Shown here piece after piece: positions 18,011 through 25,892 of a stretch of DNA of 64,000 bases. The DNA comes from Microcystis aeruginosa FD4 (GTDB lineage: Bacteria; Cyanobacteriota; Cyanobacteriia; Cyanobacteriales; Microcystaceae): the NCBI RefSeq assembly GCF_009792235.1, contig NZ_CP046973.1, positions 496,001 to 560,000 on the forward strand. Direction: 5' to 3'. The number at the start of each line of letters is the position of its first letter. Position 1 is the stretch's first letter. The notes under the pieces are model-generated. The model was not told the DNA's origin and did not search any database. It saw nothing but the letters and a program-made list of their open reading frames with translations. The translations under genes were made by a program, and so were the position numbers.

Positions 18011-18562
18011 TTACTTTTTACTTGCCAAAAGGGTGTGCCAGAGAAGGAGATGGCTGCGGGGACTGCTGTAGAATAATAAATCGATTAATAATTTCCAGGC
18101 TAGGGAAGTTACGCTAGAATTACTGAGATTATTTTCCGATATTTCTGGGTATTTTAAGCGAAAATTAGCGATATAATTGCCCAAAAGTGTGGTTTTAACT
18201 GGTTCTTGTCCTTGAGTCCCCACTTGTTCTAGGAGAATTACGGCGCGACGGATTAACTCTTGCTTTTTTTGGGCGAGATGGCAGAGGAGGAGAACTAGAG
18301 AACGGATGTCCGCTAGGGAAAGTTTTGACTGGGGTTGCCAGTAGTGGGCAGCTAGGCGATCGCTTGTATCCAGATTTAAGGCTAATTCCTGGGCTGCTTG
18401 GGTGATAGAATCGGAGTCTAAATTAGCTAGAGAGACTAAAGCAACCAAAATCAGGTTTAAATAGCTATTAATATTCTCTAACTGCTCGTTACTGGGTGAG
18501 ATAGCTAGGGGTAAATCCTCACCCGTGGAGGACTCGGCAGACTGAGGCATAGTCAAGGACAT
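18011..18562 (-). CDS. DUF3038-like conserved cyanobacterial protein
   Basis: A 183-residue soluble protein that agrees with what I remember of DUF3038: an N-terminal MPQSAES segment, SPSNEQLENINSYLNLILVAL, the helix RSLVLLLCHLAQKKQELIRRA and a C-terminal LLIDLLFYSSPRSHLLLW. It is expected to be all-helical; function is unknown. MSLTMPQ offers two starts, 18562 and 18550. A neighbouring antisense fragment upstream (18563-18670) may be coding remains cut off by the tnpB element. Confidence 0.6.
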   Translation of the reverse strand: MSLTMPQSAESSTGEDLPLAISPSNEQLENINSYLNLILVALVSLANLDSDSITQAAQELALNLDTSDRLAAHYWQPQSKLSLADIRSLVLLLCHLAQKKQELIRRAVILLEQVGTQGQEPVKTTLLGNYIANFRLKYPEISENNLSNSSVTSLAWKLLIDLLFYSSPRSHLLLWHTLLASKK

Positions 18563-18722
18563 AGATAATAAGGAATTGCCAGCAGAAAAACTTGGGTTTA
18601 GGAGAAAAAATCACTGGTTCTAAAGTTTCATCGCCAATTTTGGCTCTGAAACCTCGTTCTAAAAGGACGGCTTTACTATGAAATAGTAACGCATTTACAC
18701 GATATATGCTAGAATGTGAGAT

Positions 18723-19910
18723 ATGGAGAAAGCCTATTCGTTTCGATTTTACCCCACAGCAGAACAAGAGTCGCTATTGCGGCGCACCTTGGGCTGTGTA
18801 AGATTAGTTTACAATAAAGCTCTCCATGCCAGAACACAAGCATGGTACGAAAGACAAGAAAGAGTAGGATATACTGAAACTTCTTCAATGCTAACTGATT
18901 GGAAAAAACAAGAAGAATTAGAGTTTTTAAACGAAGTTAGTTGTGTACCTTTACAACAAGGGTTAAGACATTTACAAACAGCTTTCACTAACTTCTTTGC
19001 TGGTCGTACTAAGTATCCTAACTTTAAGAAAAAACATCAAGGAGGAAGTGCCGAATTTACCAAATCTGCTTTTAAGTTCAAAGACAAACAAATCTATTTA
19101 GCTAAATGCACAGAACCTTTACCTATTCGATGGTCAAGACAAATACCAGACGGATGTGAACCAAGCACAGTAACAGTCAGATTACATCCTTCTGGACGTT
19201 GGCATATCTCAATAAGATTTGATGACCCAACAATTAAACCTTTACCAGTAACAGATAAAGCCATCGGAATTGACTTAGGAATTAGTAGCCTTGTGATTAC
19301 CAGCGATGGAGACAAGGTATCTAATCCTAAGTATTTGAAAAAGCATTATCAGAGACTGCGAAAGGCACAAAAAAATCTTTCTAGAAAACAGAAAGGCTCA
19401 AAGAATCGAGAAAAGGCAAAAATCAAAGTAGCCAGAATTCACGCTCAAATCACCGATAGCAGAAAAGACCATTTACACAAGCTAACCACTCAATTAGTTC
19501 GTGAAAATCAAACGATTGTGGTTGAGAACTTAGCCGTCAAGAATCTGGTCAAAAACCCGAAATTATCTCAGGCAATATCTGATGTAAGCTGGGGAGAAAT
19601 CACCCGACAATTAGCCTATAAATGCCGTTGGTACGGGAAAAATTACATCGAAATAGATAGATGGTTTCCCAGTTCTAAACGGTGCAGTAATTGTGGGTAT
19701 ATTGTGAAAAAGCTGCCGTTAAATGTTCGAGAGTGGGACTGTCCGAACTGTGGGACTCACCATGACCGAGATATTAACGCCAGTAAAAATATTTTGGCCG
19801 CAGGGCTTGCGGTGTCAGTCTGTGGAGCGACCATAAGACCAGAACAGAGTAAAACTGGGGCGGCAGGTGCGAAAAATCCTTCGGGAAAGAAGCAGAAACC
19901 TAAATCGTGA
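18723..19910 (+). CDS. tnpB: RNA-guided endonuclease TnpB
   Basis: TnpB is the omega-RNA-guided nuclease ancestral to Cas12. The 395-residue protein is complete: N-terminal helix-turn-helix (FRFYPTAEQESLLRRTLG), RuvC acidic residues in GIDLGISS (near 182), VVENLAV (near 267) and HHDRDINASKN (near 347), and a zinc ribbon with CSNCG and CPNCG. The basic tail (GKKQKPKS) follows. No tnpA is adjacent. The guide RNA is expected to overlap the end of the gene and the right-end hairpin, taking its guide from the DNA just beyond, i.e. the nhaS1 leader. Confidence 0.93.
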   Translation: MEKAYSFRFYPTAEQESLLRRTLGCVRLVYNKALHARTQAWYERQERVGYTETSSMLTDWKKQEELEFLNEVSCVPLQQGLRHLQTAFTNFFAGRTKYPNFKKKHQGGSAEFTKSAFKFKDKQIYLAKCTEPLPIRWSRQIPDGCEPSTVTVRLHPSGRWHISIRFDDPTIKPLPVTDKAIGIDLGISSLVITSDGDKVSNPKYLKKHYQRLRKAQKNLSRKQKGSKNREKAKIKVARIHAQITDSRKDHLHKLTTQLVRENQTIVVENLAVKNLVKNPKLSQAISDVSWGEITRQLAYKCRWYGKNYIEIDRWFPSSKRCSNCGYIVKKLPLNVREWDCPNCGTHHDRDINASKNILAAGLAVSVCGATIRPEQSKTGAAGAKNPSGKKQKPKS

Positions 19911-19921
19911 GGTTTGGGAAT

Positions 19922-19953
19922 CGCCGTCCGTTTTACGGCGGCGAGGATGTCAA
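19922..19953 (+). ncRNA. Predicted omega-RNA 3' end / right-end hairpin of the tnpB element
   Basis: The hairpin CGCCGT-CCGTTTT-ACGGCG with its GC-rich flank and the terminal GGATGTCAA mark the right end. By analogy with studied TnpB systems this sequence would form the scaffold next to the guide. The transcript is inferred. Confidence 0.45.
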
Positions 19954-20008
19954 AATAATTGAGATTGTTCTTTTCTTGCACGTCCGCTCACCGATTGCCT
20001 CCCACCCA

Positions 20009-21580
20009 ATGAGTTTAGAATCCGCTACCGATGAAGTCATTAAGCAAAATTTAGAACAATTTCTAATTGTTTTGTCCGTTTCCCTGAGTGTGGCCACGGT
20101 TTCGAGGATTTTTAGCTGGTTTCGGCAAATTCCTTACACCCTATTGTTAGTGATAGTCGGTTTAGGTTTAGCTTTCATCGATATCCGTCTGGTGAACCTA
20201 TCCCCTGAACTGATTCTAGAAATTTTTCTGCCCCCTTTGCTATTTGAAGCCGCTTGGAATACGCGCTGGCGAGATCTGAAGGATAATTGGATTCCCGTCA
20301 GTCTTTTCGCTATTGTCGGCGTAATTATCTCGATTTTCGGGGTTGGTTTTACCCTCGATGAATTGACCAATTTGCCCCTATTTACGGCATTATTAGTGGG
20401 TGCGAGCCTTTCTTCTACGGATCCCGTCGCTGTTGTCGCTCTTTTTCGCGAATTGGGGGCAAGTAAAAACCTCACCGTGCTTTTGGAAGGGGAAAGCTTA
20501 TTTAATGATGGGGTCGCTGTGGTCGCTTTCGCTCTTTTGGTGGAAATTCCCCTCGGTGCTAGTGGTCTATCCTTAGAGACAACTATTAGCCGGATTGCCG
20601 CTTTTATCGGTATCGGGGTAGGAGTGGGTTGTTTAGTGGGTTTTGGTATCTCCTATCTGACTCAACGTCTGGATTTACCCCTAGTGGAACAGTCTTTAAC
20701 GCTTGTGTCCGCCTACGGTGCTTATTTATTAACCGAGGAGTTCGGTGGTTCGGGGGTAATCGGAGTGGTGACTACGGGGATTATTTTAGGTAATTTTGGC
20801 TCTAGAATTAGTATGAGTCCCCGTACCCGCCTATTAGTCACGCAATTCTGGGAGTTTCTCGCTTTTTTTGTCAATTCGATCGTTTTTCTCCTCATCGGCG
20901 ATCAGATCCGTCTCTCCAGTTTAGCCGATAATCTCAATTTAATTTTTATCACGATCGCCGCCGTGGTAGCGGCCCGTTTTCTGGCTACCTTTGCTTTAGG
21001 AACTGTTAGTAATGCCTTGATGGAAACTAAAATTAATTGGCGAGAAAAAACGGTTTTATGGTGGGGAGGTTTGCGTGGTTCCGTTTCTATTGCCCTAGCT
21101 TTAAGTGTGCCGGTTATTTTTCCCAATCGTCAGGATATCATCGATATCGTCTTCGGAGTTGTTCTCTTTACCCTTTTGGTGCAGGGATTAACTATTCAAA
21201 CTTTCCTATCGAGATTAGACTTGATCGGTGATCAACCAATTCGAGAAAACTATGCGGAACTTTTAGCCCGACGGGTAGCTTTAAAAAGGGTTTTAGACTA
21301 TCTTTCTAAGTTAGATAAATCTCCCGATGTTGCCCCCGAATTTTTTAGTTATGAGCAGCATCTCGTCAAAGAAAAGTTGAAGACTGTAGAAGCGGAAATT
21401 CAATCTCTCAACGATAGTTATCCCCAATTACAGCTATTAACAATGGAACAACTTCGGGAAACCCTCCTAGATATCGAAGCTGATACCTACGCTGAATTTA
21501 TTCGATCCGGCCGTTTAACTAGCAATTTATCCCCCGTCCTCCAAGAAATTCTCGCTGAAAGTAAAATTAGTGAACAGTAG
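20009..21580 (+). CDS. nhaS1: Na+/H+ antiporter, NhaS1/NhaP type
   Basis: A CPA1 cation/proton antiporter of 523 residues, close in length and sequence pattern to the NhaS1 I remember from Synechocystis. It has about twelve membrane helices with STDPVAVVALFRELGAS and GESLFNDGVAVVAFALL, where the ND pair should carry the ion-binding Asp, then VLWWGGLRGSVSIALALSVP. A hydrophilic C-terminal tail of about 120 residues follows IGDQPIREN. The start at 20009 (MSLESATDEV) is preferred; an upstream extension reads through the tnpB right end. The IS insertion probably displaced the native promoter region. Confidence 0.9.
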   Translation: MSLESATDEVIKQNLEQFLIVLSVSLSVATVSRIFSWFRQIPYTLLLVIVGLGLAFIDIRLVNLSPELILEIFLPPLLFEAAWNTRWRDLKDNWIPVSLFAIVGVIISIFGVGFTLDELTNLPLFTALLVGASLSSTDPVAVVALFRELGASKNLTVLLEGESLFNDGVAVVAFALLVEIPLGASGLSLETTISRIAAFIGIGVGVGCLVGFGISYLTQRLDLPLVEQSLTLVSAYGAYLLTEEFGGSGVIGVVTTGIILGNFGSRISMSPRTRLLVTQFWEFLAFFVNSIVFLLIGDQIRLSSLADNLNLIFITIAAVVAARFLATFALGTVSNALMETKINWREKTVLWWGGLRGSVSIALALSVPVIFPNRQDIIDIVFGVVLFTLLVQGLTIQTFLSRLDLIGDQPIRENYAELLARRVALKRVLDYLSKLDKSPDVAPEFFSYEQHLVKEKLKTVEAEIQSLNDSYPQLQLLTMEQLRETLLDIEADTYAEFIRSGRLTSNLSPVLQEILAESKISEQ

Positions 21581-21645
21581 GACTATTTTGGGGTATATAC
21601 AATCAATCTCAATTCTCCTAATGATCGACGACTGGCTCCTATGAC

Positions 21646-21685
21646 AAAAACCCCTGCAATTAATGAAGGGATGTTGTGGGGTTTT
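21646..21685. terminator. Probable bidirectional terminator
   Basis: AAAAACCCC and GGGGTTTT arms enclose a loop of about 23 bases between the convergent nhaS1 and PEP-CTERM genes, with T-runs available on both strands. The stem is short, so the call is moderate. Confidence 0.45.
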
Positions 21686-21695
21686 ATGGGGGATT

Positions 21696-22259
21696 TTAGG
21701 AGACTTTTGTGGTTTCTTTTTCGGTGGATTTGGACGGCTTCAGTTTGCGTTTGAGGGTTGAAGCTGTGCCTAGAGTTCCGAGGGCTAGAAGGCTGAGGAT
21801 AGAGGTGGGTTCGGGGCATGGCACAGCAGTATAGTGAGTATCTCCTGAAATTATACTAGAAAAGCTTAATTGTGTACCATTGTATGTACCTGTTAAAGAG
21901 ACTTGATTGTCTTCACCGCTAAAATAATAAGTATTGTTTATCGTTTTGATTATTGGAATAGTAGCCATAAAGTTTATATATTGGTTGTCGCCATTATCAT
22001 GGCCAGGTGTGCCAGGTGGAGGAGTACTGGTAACTGTAAATTTAATATGGGTAGGGGGCGGTCCACCCAATGGCTCCACCGTAAAACCCCACGGTCCATT
22101 GTGGTAAGGATAGGGAGTTGTATTATCATTGATATCAGTACCCTCATAGCCTGTAACGCATAATCGAAACGTTGCTGCTTGATCTGGCAAGCTGACAGTA
22201 CTAACAATTAACGCAGAGGCAGCAATGAATTTTCCCAATACTTTTGTTGTTTTATTCAT
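21696..22259 (-). CDS. PEP-CTERM sorting domain protein
   Basis: The start at 22259 (MNKTTKVLG) gives 187 residues with a Sec signal peptide (1-28, ending near DQAA). The mature part is short, Gly/Pro/Thr-rich and has one early Cys (LCVTGYEG). The C-terminus has the PEP-CTERM tripartite signal: CPEPTSILSLLALG, a hydrophobic helix, then KRKLK, here extended by an unusual 13-residue hydrophilic tail (PSKSTEKETTKVS). Such proteins are exported and sorted by exosortase, often with exopolysaccharide. The ligand or role of the mature domain is unknown. Confidence 0.8.
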   Translation of the reverse strand: MNKTTKVLGKFIAASALIVSTVSLPDQAATFRLCVTGYEGTDINDNTTPYPYHNGPWGFTVEPLGGPPPTHIKFTVTSTPPPGTPGHDNGDNQYINFMATIPIIKTINNTYYFSGEDNQVSLTGTYNGTQLSFSSIISGDTHYTAVPCPEPTSILSLLALGTLGTASTLKRKLKPSKSTEKETTKVS

Positions 22260-22306
22260 GTTATTTTTAACCCGTATTTTCACTTTTGAAATTATTAGTC
22301 GAAAGG

Positions 22307-22437
22307 CGATCGCCCCCCTCGCAGTCAGGTCAAACAACAGCCTAACGCAACACCAGAGGCGGATGACAAAAGAATACACATTACCCCCCCTAAACTGTAT
22401 CTTAAGCTACAATTTAATGAATCTTTATATTTCCTTC
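22307..22437. repeat. Duplicated 130-bp block, copy 1
   Basis: The block runs from a GCGATCGCC octamer region through AATACACATTACC to AAGCTACAATTT. A diverged direct copy is at 24511-24644, so the two flank the vapBC genes with their IS. Confidence 0.7.
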
Positions 22438-22634
22438 TTAATCTCTATCAAGAAAACTCAGAACCAGAATAAACAACCCCCAGAAGACGAGACAGAGAAA
22501 CCCGAATCGACTTCCGTAGTGCGATCTCGCGTAGCGAGCGCGTTGCGACCGCACCATCCTTAACTTGTCCCCTCACCTCTGAAAACCGATGCTATCCTTA
22601 AGGTATTCCCCCAAAATCCTCAAATCAAATCGTT

Positions 22635-22862
22635 ATGAACAATGCTGACCTAGATACCAATTCTCCTTTGTTGCAAACCCTTCAGACATTACCTGTCCAA
22701 CAACAACAAGAAATTCTCGATTTTTTGGAATCTATAGTCAATCAACACCATCAAACCCAAATAACCCAAACAGGTAGAATTGCAGGATTATATCAAGGTC
22801 AAGGCTGGATCAGCGATGACTTTAACGAACCCCTAACCGATGAACTCTTGCCGCCAACTTAA
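22635..22862 (+). CDS. VapB-like antitoxin (DUF2281 type)
   Basis: A 75-residue acidic protein with LQTLPVQQQQEILDFLESI, then a hydrophilic linker and a C-terminal GLYQGQGWISDDFNEPLTDELL. This organisation (an N-terminal DUF2281-like dimerisation helix and an acidic W..DDFN.PL toxin-binding tail) is that of antitoxins paired with PIN toxins in cyanobacteria. The toxin begins four bases downstream but is broken by an IS. The antitoxin itself looks intact. Confidence 0.78.
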   Translation: MNNADLDTNSPLLQTLQTLPVQQQQEILDFLESIVNQHHQTQITQTGRIAGLYQGQGWISDDFNEPLTDELLPPT

Positions 22863-22926
22863 CCCATGCAACTTTTATTAGATACCCATAGCTTTATTTG
22901 GTGGTCAATTAACTCAGAAAAACTAT

Positions 22927-24144
22927 AGAACTCTTGCAAATTAATTATATGTTATAATAATGGGTTAACTAATTTTCCCCAAAAAATTAGTTAATCAGTA
23001 CATTCGTCCTGAATGAAAACTTGAAGTTTAACTTTTAACTCAAAACTCTTTAGAGCTGCTTTAATTTGGTTATCAAAACCTCTTTATTTAAGCGGCACAA
23101 ACTATCTCAATTATAAAAATTGAGAATAAATTATCCTTGACTTGCTTAATCTTTAGGCAACTTTTAAGAAGCTGCTATACCTATCCCTAACTCACAGTTA
23201 TAAATAGCCGCCAACAAGTTAACTCTTAAACTATATCTTCGACGACGATTCCGATATTTACAGGATAAGATTTTAAAGATTTTGAGTTTCCTATTTATAT
23301 GTTCAATGATAATCCTTTCTTTGGCTAAAGCCTTGTTATACTCTTTTTCTAACTCTGTTAATTTTCTATTTTTCGATTTCTTTTTCGGTGTATAACTATT
23401 ACTATGGTATGCAGCTATTCCCTGATAACCACTGTCTTCTATGCTGGTAGTTAAAGGATGAAAACGAACTCGACTTTTTTTAAATAAACTAAAATCATGA
23501 CCTCTACCTTTCCCACAAAAGACACAGATAATTTCCTCGGTATTTTGATCAGCTACTAATTGGGATTTTAAAGTATGATAACCTCTTTTACCCGAAAAAA
23601 AATCTTTCTGTTTCTTTTGGGGGCGTTCAATGGGAGTTTCCGTTACATCCATTACCGTTATGACCGGTATCTCTGCTTGATTGAGTAAAGCTTTTTTTCC
23701 TTTTAAACGGAAGTTTCCCGATTGTAAAAGCATTTTTTCCGTCTTATTTACAATCCGACATATAGTTGATTCTGATAGTTCCCAGCTTGTACCAATGTGA
23801 AAATATGTTCTATATTCTCGCCAATATTCTAACGTTACTAAAACTTGTTCTTCTATAGATAGTTTAGGTTTCGGTCCCCTTTTAGATGGTGAATTAGAGT
23901 CGGCTTCAACACTTTTTACTGATTCTACCATCTTTCTATATGTTTGTTTATACACACCGAAACGGCGTTTGAATTGTTCATCTGATAAGTTTTGATAATC
24001 CATAATTTTGCTAATAAACATAGCAAAATTATAGATGATTTCCTGACCTAAGATCACATTTTATTCTTTTTTCCACTTCAATCTAAGAATTGAGAAAAAA
24101 GCAAACCCTTACATTATACCATAAAAAAATTATGCAAGAGGTCT
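22927..24144 (-). mobile_element. IS5-like insertion sequence (1218 bp) inside vapC
   Basis: Ends read AGAACTCTTGCA at the left and AGACCTCTTGCA at the right (on the complementary strand), with further similarity inward (TATAAT..GGGTT). TAT stands on both sides and is the best target duplication. The transposase is on the minus strand. About 230 bases downstream of the transposase are non-coding. Confidence 0.82.
23164..24057 (-). CDS. IS5-family transposase (DDE_Tnp_4 type)
   Basis: A DDE transposase with an N-terminal DNA-binding part (FKRRFGVYKQTYRKM; GRP-like GPKPKLSIEEQVLVTL) and the catalytic triad in VMDVTETPIERP, EDSGYQG and ERIIIEHINRKLK, followed by YRNRRRRY. The likely start is the ATG at 24003 (MDYQNLSDEQF), 279 residues, matching the related protein at 38718. 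No frameshift is visible, so the copy may be active. Confidence 0.88.
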   Translation of the reverse strand: MILGQEIIYNFAMFISKIMDYQNLSDEQFKRRFGVYKQTYRKMVESVKSVEADSNSPSKRGPKPKLSIEEQVLVTLEYWREYRTYFHIGTSWELSESTICRIVNKTEKMLLQSGNFRLKGKKALLNQAEIPVITVMDVTETPIERPQKKQKDFFSGKRGYHTLKSQLVADQNTEEIICVFCGKGRGHDFSLFKKSRVRFHPLTTSIEDSGYQGIAAYHSNSYTPKKKSKNRKLTELEKEYNKALAKERIIIEHINRKLKIFKILSCKYRNRRRRYSLRVNLLAAIYNCELGIGIAAS

Positions 24145-24510
24145 TATCAGTAACTGGGCAAGATTTGTTATTTGATCGAAATAATCGCTTGTTTTTAAGC
24201 GTTGCTAGTGTCTGGGAAATGCAAATAAAACTGCAACTGGGAAAATTACAACTTAACCCATCCTTACAGGAATTAATTAAAAATCAAATAACCATTAATA
24301 ATCTAGAAATACTTTCTATTGATCTAGCTCATATCTGGACACTAGCAACCCTTACCCACTATCATAAAGACCCCTTTGATCGACTTTTAATATCCCAATC
24401 AATAACCGAAATTATGCCGATTCTGAGCATTGATGAAATATTTGACCGTTACCCCGTTCAAAGAATTTGGTAAATTTCCCAAAATGTGAGGCGATCACCG
24501 CTTTTCTAGT

Positions 24511-24644
24511 GCGATCGCCCCCTCGCAGCTAGGTTAAGCAACAACCCAACCCAAGACAGAAGGCGGATAGCAAAACAATACACATTACCCTCCCGCACTG
24601 TATCCTAAGCTACAATTTGATAAATCTTTACATTTCTCTCCCTA
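24511..24644. repeat. Duplicated 130-bp block, copy 2
   Basis: Direct, diverged copy of 22307-22437 with the same GCGATCGCCCCCTCGCAG beginning and AAGCTACAATTTGAT end. No gene is seen between this block and 24801. Confidence 0.7.
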
Positions 24645-24800
24645 GCTTAGGGATTGACAGGGAAAGGAGTTTCAGGTATTTTCCCCTGTTTTACTGCTTC
24701 TCAGGCGACCTATCGCCTTCCGTGAGGGATTGTGGCGCGGTGTGTCGGATTCGGTAATAGGGTTCAAAATTTCGCTAACATTGTTAGGTGATTATTTACT

Positions 24801-24974
24801 ATGAGTATGTCGAGAGAGGAACAATTAAAGATCCTTGGTCAGATGAAAGATTCTGATATCGATTATTCAGATATAGCTGCTACTGATGCCGAATTTTGGC
24901 AAGAAGCTACTGTAGAAGCTGCCCGTTGGATGCTATCGAGGGAAACGCCCATCGCCAGTAGGGGCAATTCATGA
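24801..24974 (+). pseudogene. CopG/BrnA-like antitoxin, C-terminally truncated
   Basis: The 57-codon frame reads MSMSREEQLKILGQMKDSD, then IDYSDIAATDAEFWQ, the N-terminal pattern of BrnA/CopG-type antitoxins (IDYSDIPATDAEF). It should continue with a ribbon-helix-helix domain (such as T.R.D.DVL.W), but after RETPIASR the frame enters a 30-bp perfect palindrome and stops. The DNA-binding half is missing, so it is a relic. Confidence 0.65.
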
Positions 24975-24986
24975 ATTGCCCCTACT
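24957..24986. repeat. 30-bp perfect palindrome
   Basis: Two 15-base halves (AGTAGGGGCAATTCA and its exact complement) meet without a loop. The palindrome joins an antitoxin fragment on its left to a PIN-toxin fragment on its right. Similar GGGGCGAATTGCCC cores occur in repeats at 9780, 42129 and 43410. Confidence 0.9.
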
Positions 24987-25164
24987 CCGTACCTCCCAAC
25001 TGGGTTTTAAGTTTTATGATGCCTTACATCTGGCTTTTGCTGAAGCGGGGGGCGCGGATATTTTCCTGACCACCGATGACAGGCTGCTGCGAAAAGCTCA
25101 ACAATATAGAGATTCAATTAAGGTAACGGTAGGGAATCCCGTGATTTGGTTGATGGCGACTTGA
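24976..25164 (+). pseudogene. PIN-domain toxin, C-terminal fragment
   Basis: Residues GFKFYDALHLAFAEAGGAD and IFLTTDDRLLRKA carry the third and fourth acidic positions of a VapC-like PIN domain, and the protein ends naturally (NPVIWLMAT). The first half, with the leading Asp, is absent because the palindrome at 24957-24986 abuts the fragment; the TTG start within the palindrome is artificial. Confidence 0.75.
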
Positions 25165-25171
25165 CAGGAGG

Positions 25172-25387
25172 ATGGCAATGAAATTAGCTAAACTGAGAAA
25201 ACAAGGATATCAAGCTTTAGTCGAAGTGTCAATGGTACTGTTGGGCAAACAGAAACAGACCCAAACGCCTTGGGAGAGTTCGGCAAGAAAGATTTTCAGT
25301 GGAGACATTGAGAATCTAAGTTGTCTCGTTGAACAAGGAATTTCCGATAGTGATCTGGAAAGAATCCCCCGTCACAGCGTAGCTTGA
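25172..25387 (+). pseudogene. Remnant of a small TA-associated protein
   Basis: The frame follows the PIN fragment by seven bases with a good AGGAGG site. MAMKLAKLRKQGYQALVE resembles the start of short proteins often found beside cyanobacterial PIN toxins, but from about residue 19 the sequence is unrelated to what I know, and the stop lies in an IS200/IS605-like end hairpin. I read it as a chimeric relic. Confidence 0.45.
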
Positions 25388-25402
25388 CGGTGGAAGTATG
25401 TC
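25366..25402 (+). repeat. Second solo IS200/IS605-like right-end hairpin
   Basis: The same stem and CAGCGTAGCT loop as 1518-1562, with one mismatch in the stem, followed by GTATGTCAA. It supplies the stop of the preceding broken frame. Confidence 0.5.
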
Positions 25403-25892
25403 AATAAAGTTCTTCAGCCAAAGCTAAGACACGCTGATATAGCTGGGAACTGACACGAAAACCAGCTTGGCTGATCAAGGTATCCATAACAGGTTGAACT
25501 TGAGGGATGAGGCTTCTTTGTTTGGCAACGAGCAGAATGCCCAGAATACCAATGATAGATAGCCCTAGCCGCAGGGCTTCTTGCCGCCCCAAGCGTTCAT
25601 CAATGAGCAGATCATCAGCTTGCAGCTCAAGTGCCAAGGCTATGGCATTCGCTTCTCCAGCATCTAATCCTCGTTCTTGCTGAAGCTGGTTAACGAGTTC
25701 GGAGTTGGTGAGGGGTTGGGGTTGAATCCAGCCGACTTGGAGAATGGCTGGAATGATGGGATTGCTTGCGGCTGCTAGTTCCCTAGCAACAACGTCTGGA
25801 ATAATAACGGTTTGGTAAATTGACTCTAGCAGCCAGAGATGATCGATAATCGCCAGATTGCAAAGGGCAGAGGTATCGCTGACCACGATCAT
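25401..25892 (-). CDS. DUF3368-type PIN toxin
   Basis: The 163-residue protein belongs to the DUF3368 group of PIN-like ribonucleases, toxins that cleave RNA. Acidic positions are seen in VVSDTSALCNLA (D6), ARELAA, LDAGEANAIALA and LLIDERLGRQEA. It starts inside its antitoxin gene (four-base ATGA overlap at 25889-25892), a standard coupled arrangement. Both members look intact, so this is the only complete TA pair of the island. Confidence 0.85.
   Translation of the reverse strand: MIVVSDTSALCNLAIIDHLWLLESIYQTVIIPDVVARELAAASNPIIPAILQVGWIQPQPLTNSELVNQLQQERGLDAGEANAIALALELQADDLLIDERLGRQEALRLGLSIIGILGILLVAKQRSLIPQVQPVMDTLISQAGFRVSSQLYQRVLALAEELY

Larger units (their letters stand above)
18673..19953 (+). 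mobile_element. Stand-alone tnpB element (IS200/IS605 group, IS1341-like)
   Basis: The element carries tnpB without the tnpA transposase. A left-end palindrome (TTACTAT-GAA-ATAGTAA, 18673-18689) lies before a promoter-like TATGCTAGAAT, and a right-end hairpin (arms CGCCGT/ACGGCG at 19922-19940) is followed by GGATGTCAA. The exact left cleavage point cannot be fixed. Without tnpA it would depend on a TnpA elsewhere in the genome. The right end stops about 55 bases before the nhaS1 start. Confidence 0.75.
22866..24473 (+). pseudogene. VapC-type PIN toxin split by an IS5-like element
   Basis: The N-terminal part at 22866-22925 (MQLLLDTHSFIWW) has the first PIN aspartate. The rest resumes at 24147 (SVTGQDLLFDRN) and contains FLSVASVWEMQIKLQLGKL, then HKDPFDRLLISQS and the final acidic residue in PILSIDEIFDRYPV. 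Removing 1221 bases (the IS plus one copy of a TAT duplication) joins ...SEKL to SVTG... in frame, giving a normal toxin of about 128 residues. As it stands the toxin is inactive unless the downstream piece is made alone, which would lack the first catalytic Asp. Confidence 0.88.

Noticed and set aside
18519..18767. Minus-strand frame with ERGFRAKIGDETLEPVIF
   Set aside because: It spans the tnpB left end; part may be old coding sequence, but no complete gene can be defined.
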